This document shows positions 59,752 through 64,000 of a stretch of DNA of 64,000 bases, piece after piece (positions within the stretch are counted from its first letter, which is position 1; each line of letters begins with the position of its first letter). This DNA comes from Streptomyces sp. PR69. GTDB lineage: Bacteria > Actinomycetota > Actinomycetes > Streptomycetales > Streptomycetaceae. The translations under genes were made by a program, and so were the position numbers. Below the pieces are notes generated by a model. That model saw only the letters and a list, made by a program, of their open reading frames with translations, did no database searches and was not told the origin of the DNA. The stretch spans positions 1-64,000 of the forward strand of contig NZ_JAOWCB010000021.1 of the NCBI RefSeq assembly GCF_026420845.1, read 5' to 3'.

Positions 59752-59815
59752 AAGCCCTCCTTGGGCCAAAGGGTTGCCCTGCTCCAGAACCTGCAAGAAG
59801 TCTGAAAACTACAAA

Positions 59816-59843
59816 AGCCTGCGGGTTACATGCTCCGCAGGCT
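59816..59843 (-). promoter_or_regulatory. Terminator-like hairpin in the cold-shock leader
   Basis: Perfect 9-bp arms agcctgcgg (59816-59824) and ccgcaggct (59835-59843) surround a 10-nt loop. On the minus strand the stem is followed by tttgtagtttt, as in an intrinsic terminator, 65 bp before the cold-shock start codon. It could act as an attenuator or temperature-sensitive element. Confidence 0.5.
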
Positions 59844-60011
59844 CTGTACTGCAAGGGAAACCAAACTGCAACTTGCGTTGAGCCTAGCACGCACGGTGTT
59901 CGTTGCGGTAGAGGGAAAGATCACGTCACCCGGATGTTTGACAGAGGGTGTCGCCGCGCTGACGGCGGACCCGGCGGCGCCGGGCCGGGTGGCCGGGTCT
60001 AGCCTCACGAT

Positions 60012-60866
60012 GTGGACAAATCCCTGCGGAGCCGGCCCCGCGTCGGCCACATCCAGTTCCTGAACTGTCTGCCGCTCTACTGGGGGCTGGCGCGGACCGG
60101 AACGCTGCTTGATCTTGAGCTGACCAAGGACACCCCGGAGAAGCTCAGCGAGCGCCTGGTGCAGGGCGACCTCGACATCGCCCCGATCACCCTTGTGGAA
60201 TTCCTGCGCAACGCGGACCGGCTGGTCGCCTTCCCCGATCTCGCGGTCGGGTGCGACGGCCCCGTCATGTCCTGCGTGATCGTGTCGCAGCTCCCGCTGG
60301 AGAAGCTGGACGGCGCGCGGGTGGCCCTCGGCTCCACCTCCCGCACGTCCGTACGGCTGGCGCAGCTGCTGCTCGCGGAGCGGCACCAGGTCGCCCCCGA
60401 CTACTACACCTGCCCTCCCGACCTGGGCGTGATGATGCAGGAGGCGGAGGCGGCCGTGCTCATCGGGGATGCGGCGCTGCGCGCCTCGCTGCACGATGCG
60501 CCGCGGCTCGGCCTCCAGGTCCATGACCTGGGACAGATGTGGAAGGAGTGGACCGGCCTGCCGTTCGTCTTCGCGGTGTGGGCGGCGCGCAGGGAGTATC
60601 TGGAGCGCGAGCCCGTGGTCGTACGGAGGGTGCACGAGGCATTTCTCGCCTCGCGCGATCTGTCCCTGGAGGAGGTCGGGAAGGTCGCAGAGCAGGCCGC
60701 CCGCTGGGAGGCGTTCGACGCCGAGCTGCTGGAGCGCTACTTCACCACGCTCGACTTCCGCTTCGGTGTCGAACAGCTTGCCGGGGTACGGGAATTCGCC
60801 CGCAGGACCGGCCCGACGACCGGCTTTCCGGCGGATGTGACGGTCGAACTGCTCGGCCCCGCCTGA
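60012..60866 (+). CDS. mqnA: Chorismate dehydratase MqnA
   Basis: MqnA removes water from chorismate to make 3-enolpyruvylbenzoate, the first step of the futalosine menaquinone route; MqnE uses the product. The 284-residue protein has the periplasmic-binding-type fold: VGHIQFLNCLPLYWGL near residue 11, DLDIAPITLVEFLRNADRL near residue 54 and GSTSRTSVRLAQLLLAER near residue 107. GTG at 60012 is 6 bp after tagcct, with no ribosome binding site, so the message is probably leaderless. It is divergent from the cold-shock gene. Confidence 0.93.
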   Translation: MDKSLRSRPRVGHIQFLNCLPLYWGLARTGTLLDLELTKDTPEKLSERLVQGDLDIAPITLVEFLRNADRLVAFPDLAVGCDGPVMSCVIVSQLPLEKLDGARVALGSTSRTSVRLAQLLLAERHQVAPDYYTCPPDLGVMMQEAEAAVLIGDAALRASLHDAPRLGLQVHDLGQMWKEWTGLPFVFAVWAARREYLEREPVVVRRVHEAFLASRDLSLEEVGKVAEQAARWEAFDAELLERYFTTLDFRFGVEQLAGVREFARRTGPTTGFPADVTVELLGPA

Positions 60867-60941
60867 GCCGCGGCCCGGCTCCCGGGCCGAGTCCCAGCCC
60901 GAGTCCCGGGCCGGGGCTCCGCCCGGGCGACTGCGCGTGGC

Positions 60942-61976
60942 TCAGGGGACGCGGATCGGGGCCTGCATCTGTTCGCTGATCCACTTGAGTGAGCCTTCCC
61001 CCATGCCCCGTACGTAACTGCGGGCGTCGTGCCCGCCGTTCTCGATGACCTGGAGACGGGTCTTCACCGGCCCCTTGCCGTAGTCGCGGATGAACCTCTT
61101 CAGATTGTTCATCCCGGACTCCTTGGTGCCGATCTGGAAGGCCAGAAACACCTCGTTTTCCTTGGTGTCAGGCCGCGTCGACAGAGATTCCGCGAGTTTT
61201 TCCGGGTTGTTCGCCTGGCGTTCCCTCTCATGCCCGGACCAGAGCGGGGAGTCGGGCACAGTGTCCGGGCCCGAGGCGATCACCGCCTTGAATTTGTCCG
61301 GACGCTCCAGCGCCGACTTCAGGCCGACGAACCCGCCGGAGGACGACCCCATGAACGCCCAGCCGTCACGGGATTTGAAGGTGCGGAAATTGGCCCGGAC
61401 GAAGTCCGGCACGTCCTCGGTCATCCAGGTGCCCATCTTCGGCTGGCCCGGGATGTCGCTGCCGTCGTAGTAGTGGTCGGAGTCCGGGTTGAGCACCGGC
61501 ATCACCACGATGAACGGCAGGCTCGCGCCCTCTTCCGACCACCGGCTGATGTTCTCCTGGAGCTTCAGGTCCGTGCCCATCCAGTAGTTCGTGGGATAGC
61601 CGTGCCCGCCCGGCAGGGAGATCAGAACGGGGAAGCCGCTGGAGGCGTAGGCGGGGTCGAAGTACTCCTTCGGGGCCCACACCCACACCTGGCCCGTGAA
61701 GCCGGACTTCCTGCCCTCCAGCGTCGTCACGCCGATCCTGGTGCCGTCGTCCAGCGTGTTGGCCGTGGTGAACGAAGCCTTGGGCCCGGTCGGCAGCTGC
61801 GTCTTGGCAGCGGCCTCGGCCGCCCGCCCGCCCTTGGCCCCCGCCCCGCCGGCGGCCGCGGCCCTCGCCCCTGGGGTGTCAAAGCTGACCGGGTCGCCCT
61901 CGCTGGAACAGCCGGCGGCGAGCGTGAGCGCGGCGAGGGCGACGGCGGTCATCAGAGCCTGGGGAAGGCGTTTCAT
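60942..61976 (-). CDS. Secreted lipoprotein esterase (alpha/beta hydrolase)
   Basis: A 344-residue exported lipoprotein. The signal peptide ends in the lipobox LTLAAGC (Cys ~23), followed by an Ala/Gly linker. The esterase fold (PF00756-like) shows GFPVLISLPGGHGYPTNYWM near residue 125. The nucleophile Ser is in WAFMGSSSGGFVGLKSA near residue 207, and late His in VIENGGHDARSYV near residue 315. ATG at 61976 has cggag 5 bp upstream. It converges with mqnA. Its substrate is unknown; the family includes mycolyltransferase-like and ferri-siderophore esterases. Confidence 0.87.
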   Translation of the reverse strand: MKRLPQALMTAVALAALTLAAGCSSEGDPVSFDTPGARAAAAGGAGAKGGRAAEAAAKTQLPTGPKASFTTANTLDDGTRIGVTTLEGRKSGFTGQVWVWAPKEYFDPAYASSGFPVLISLPGGHGYPTNYWMGTDLKLQENISRWSEEGASLPFIVVMPVLNPDSDHYYDGSDIPGQPKMGTWMTEDVPDFVRANFRTFKSRDGWAFMGSSSGGFVGLKSALERPDKFKAVIASGPDTVPDSPLWSGHERERQANNPEKLAESLSTRPDTKENEVFLAFQIGTKESGMNNLKRFIRDYGKGPVKTRLQVIENGGHDARSYVRGMGEGSLKWISEQMQAPIRVP

Positions 61977-62352
61977 CGTTGCTCCGAATCTTCCGACATG
62001 ACGGGAAATACGGTCATGTGTGGATGGACGCCTGAAGAGATGCCGGAGCGGGGGGATTGGTTGGCTGCGCGCGGGGACCATTCCCGTGACGCGGCCCACG
62101 GGGGCCGCCTGGGCGGCGACCAGTGGGTCTTTACGGGGGCTCCGCCCCCGGACCCCCGCTCCTCAAACGCCGGAGGGGCTGGAAAATCCAGCCCGTCCGG
62201 CGATTGAGGACACGGCCGAAGGCCGTACCGGGGGTCTGGGGGCGGAGCCCCCCAGTTACGGGAAGGGGCGGGGAGGGGGAAAGACCCGCCGGGCACGGCC
62301 TAGGCTGGCCCCGCGGCAATGCGCCGCGGGGAGTTCGGGGGAGTGACGCGAA
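61977..62352. other. 376-bp divergent gap before the Ser/Thr kinase
   Basis: No gene is supported here. The central part is the third copy of the GC-rich inverted element (62135-62252). The right end carries the ribosome binding site ggggg-ag for the kinase. Confidence 0.6.
62135..62252. repeat. Dispersed GC-rich inverted element, copy 3
   Basis: Nested inverted repeats are seen. Outer arms span 62135-62158 and 62229-62251, middle arms 62159-62173 and 62197-62209 (ctcctcaaacgccgg and ccggcgattgagg), and an inner hairpin is ggctgga/tccagcc. The outer segment matches the copies at 25028 and 46971. Confidence 0.8.
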
Positions 62353-64000
62353 GTGCAGATGCAGCCGCTGGAACCGGGAGAGCCGACCTCCGTCGGCGCA
62401 TACCGGCTGCTCGGCCGGCTCGGCGCGGGCGGCATGGGCCGGGTCTACCTCGGCCGCAGCGCAGGCGGCCGCACCGTCGCCGTCAAGGTGGTCCACCCCC
62501 ACTTCGCGCTGGACGAGGAGTTCCGCGCACGCTTCCGGCGCGAGGCAGAGGCGGCGCGGCGCGTCGGCGGCCGCTGGACGGCCCCCGTGCTCGACGCCGA
62601 TCCGGACGCCTCCGTGCCCTGGATCGCCACCGGCTATGTGGCCGGCCCTCCGCTCTCCTCCGCCGTCGCCGAACACGGCCCGCTGCCGGCTCACTCCGTA
62701 CGGGCGCTGGGCGCGGGGCTCGCCGAGGCGCTTCGGACCGTGCACGCCCTGGATCTCGTACACCGCGATGTGAAGCCCTCCAATGTGCTGCTGACGCCCG
62801 AGGGCCCGCGGCTGATCGACTTCGGGATCGCGCGGGCGACGGACGGGACGGCCTCGCTGACGTCGACCGGTGTGTCCGTCGGCTCGCCCGGCTATATGTC
62901 GCCCGAGCAGATCCTCGGCAAGGGCGTCACCGGCGCGGCGGACGTCTTCTCGCTGGGCGCGGTGCTGGCGTACGCGGCGACCGGCGAGGCGCCCTTCCCC
63001 GGCGACTCGTCCGCCGCGCTGCTGTACAAGGTGGTGCACGAGGAGCCCGAACTGGGCGCGCTCCAGGGCGAGCTGCGGGAGCTGGTCGCCGCCTGTCTGG
63101 CCAAGGACCCGGCCGCGCGGCCCGCTCCGCAGGACGTCGTACGCGGCCTCGCGCCGGAGGGGGCGGCGGCGCTGCTGGGGCAGGGGTGGCTGCCGGGGCC
63201 GCTGGTGGAGCAGGTGAGCCGGTCGGCCGTCAGCCTGCTGAATCTTGAGGTGACGGAGCCGGACCCGGCGTCCGGGCCCGCACCCGGCCCCGCGTCCCGC
63301 TCCGCTCCCGGCCCCGCCTCCGGCCCCGTTGACTTCTCCAGGCCCGTGATCGGCGTGTTCGGCCCCCCGGTGGAGCCGACGTCCGCGCCTGCCGGGGACC
63401 GGCAGCCGGAGACCCCGGGACGTCGCACCCGCGGCCGGAGGGTCAGCTGCACGGTGGCGCTGACCGTCGCGGGCGCGCTCGCGGCCGTCACGGTCGGCGG
63501 CACGTATCTGCTCGACCTGTGGCCCGACTTCGGCTCGGGCGGCCGGAACGGCGAGGGCGATGGCGCGGCCCGTCCGCCCGCCACCTCCCCGCAGCCGTCG
63601 ACGACGCGGGACGGCGACGGCGCCTTTGACACCCTGCCGGAGACGTTCGTCGGCACCTGGAGCGGTCCCGCGGTGGAGCGGACCGGGCTGCCGCACGGTC
63701 AGGTGACGGCGGAGTTCCAGGCAGGCGCGAAGGGGGAGGACGTCCTGCGCACCACCAACTCCATCTCTCTGCTGGGCGTGGAGATCACCTGCCATGGCAT
63801 CGGCAAACTGGTGTCGGCGACCGCCCGCGAGGTCCGCGTCGAGGAGCGGCCCGACCCGGACCGCCCGGGCGCGGGCGAGGGCAAGTGCACCGGGGGCCTC
63901 GCGGAGCTGACGTTCACGCTCGGCGGCGACGGCACCCTGCGCTACCAGTCGCAGGAGGAGGCGGCGGGCAAGCCGTCCGCGACCCTGGCCAAGAGGGCCG
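62353..64000 (+). CDS. Membrane Ser/Thr protein kinase (PASTA-less), 3' end outside the window
   Basis: A receptor-type kinase whose reading frame runs off the window end with no stop. The kinase domain shows the glycine loop LGAGGMGRVYLGR near residue 23, the Lys in TVAVKVVH, HRDVKPSNVLL near residue 136, and DFGIARA near residue 156. The activation-segment end is SPGYMSPEQ, near residue 176. A Pro/Ala/Gly-rich linker leads to one membrane helix (VSCTVALTVAGALAAVTVGG, near residue 365) and an extracytoplasmic part with TWSGPAVERT. GTG at 62353 is 9 bp after gggggag. I recall a kinase gene after mqnA in S. coelicolor (SCO4507). Only 549 codons are visible. Confidence 0.9.
   Translation, partial: MQMQPLEPGEPTSVGAYRLLGRLGAGGMGRVYLGRSAGGRTVAVKVVHPHFALDEEFRARFRREAEAARRVGGRWTAPVLDADPDASVPWIATGYVAGPPLSSAVAEHGPLPAHSVRALGAGLAEALRTVHALDLVHRDVKPSNVLLTPEGPRLIDFGIARATDGTASLTSTGVSVGSPGYMSPEQILGKGVTGAADVFSLGAVLAYAATGEAPFPGDSSAALLYKVVHEEPELGALQGELRELVAACLAKDPAARPAPQDVVRGLAPEGAAALLGQGWLPGPLVEQVSRSAVSLLNLEVTEPDPASGPAPGPASRSAPGPASGPVDFSRPVIGVFGPPVEPTSAPAGDRQPETPGRRTRGRRVSCTVALTVAGALAAVTVGGTYLLDLWPDFGSGGRNGEGDGAARPPATSPQPSTTRDGDGAFDTLPETFVGTWSGPAVERTGLPHGQVTAEFQAGAKGEDVLRTTNSISLLGVEITCHGIGKLVSATAREVRVEERPDPDRPGAGEGKCTGGLAELTFTLGGDGTLRYQSQEEAAGKPSATLAKRA

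Noticed and set aside
1..64000. tRNA or rRNA genes
   Set aside because: No cloverleaf-like sequence or rRNA signature was seen in the gaps, although only visual inspection was possible.
1..64000. CRISPR arrays, transposases or phage genes
   Set aside because: No regularly spaced repeats with unique spacers, no transposase or integrase motifs and no phage structural genes were found. The only tandem arrays are the short repeats listed.

Overview
The window is high-GC DNA from a Streptomyces chromosome core. The developmental pair bldN/rsbN, the rex-hemACD operon, bdtA and the 32-residue basic ribosomal-type protein, a class I lysyl-tRNA synthetase, and futalosine-pathway menaquinone genes all fit Streptomyces. 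GTG and TTG starts are common. So are ATGA, GTGA and TTGA stop/start overlaps and leaderless starts (a TANNNT box 6-8 bp before the start codon, with no ribosome binding site).

Left part (1-16.6 kb): an AcuC-type deacetylase, a phosphatase-like protein, BdtA, the bS22-like peptide, an NAD-dependent epimerase and a PlsC-type acyltransferase run rightward to a 21-bp-stem terminator. Leftward from there are rsbN (anti-sigma) and bldN (ECF sigma), with a candidate sigma-BldN promoter before rsbN and a candidate BldD box before bldN. A HAD phosphatase and a glutaredoxin-like protein follow. Next come rex, hemA, hemC and hemD as one overlapping operon behind a Rex operator, and then hemB. HemC carries an unusual N-terminal expansion of about 125 residues.

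Accessory part (16.6-21.3 kb): a secreted GH19 chitinase, DUF1540 and DUF4253 proteins, an XRE/DUF397 regulator pair with a 27-bp inverted repeat in front, and a TetR gene with two 16-bp palindromes followed by a YciI gene broken by internal deletion. Then come argS and lysS (divergent), a DUF2637 membrane protein, two DUF3558 lipoproteins, rtcB, an SDR, an AAA ATPase, a Mut7-C protein and an acetyltransferase.

Right part (33.7-64 kb): hemL and a histidine phosphatase, then the cytochrome c maturation operon (TlpA/ResA-like, CcdA, ResB, CcsB). Menaquinone genes follow, interspersed with others: UbiD-type, MqnP, UbiX-type, Lrp, MqnE and, further on, MqnA. By my recollection of S. coelicolor locus numbers, the left part matches SCO33xx and the right part SCO4469-4507, so a rearrangement junction may lie near 33 kb. 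Between mqnE and mqnA are the two most interesting items. One is a leaderless cysteine-rich leader peptide with a hairpin before a DAACS symporter, which suggests cystine uptake. The other is a close homologue of the Pseudomonas ethylene-forming enzyme with all the metal, 2-oxoglutarate and arginine ligands I could map. The window ends inside a membrane Ser/Thr kinase.

The genes supply tetrapyrroles (hemA, C, D, B, L), cytochrome c assembly and menaquinone, that is, the parts of a respiratory chain, under a redox sensor (Rex). The developmental sigma/anti-sigma pair sits beside them.
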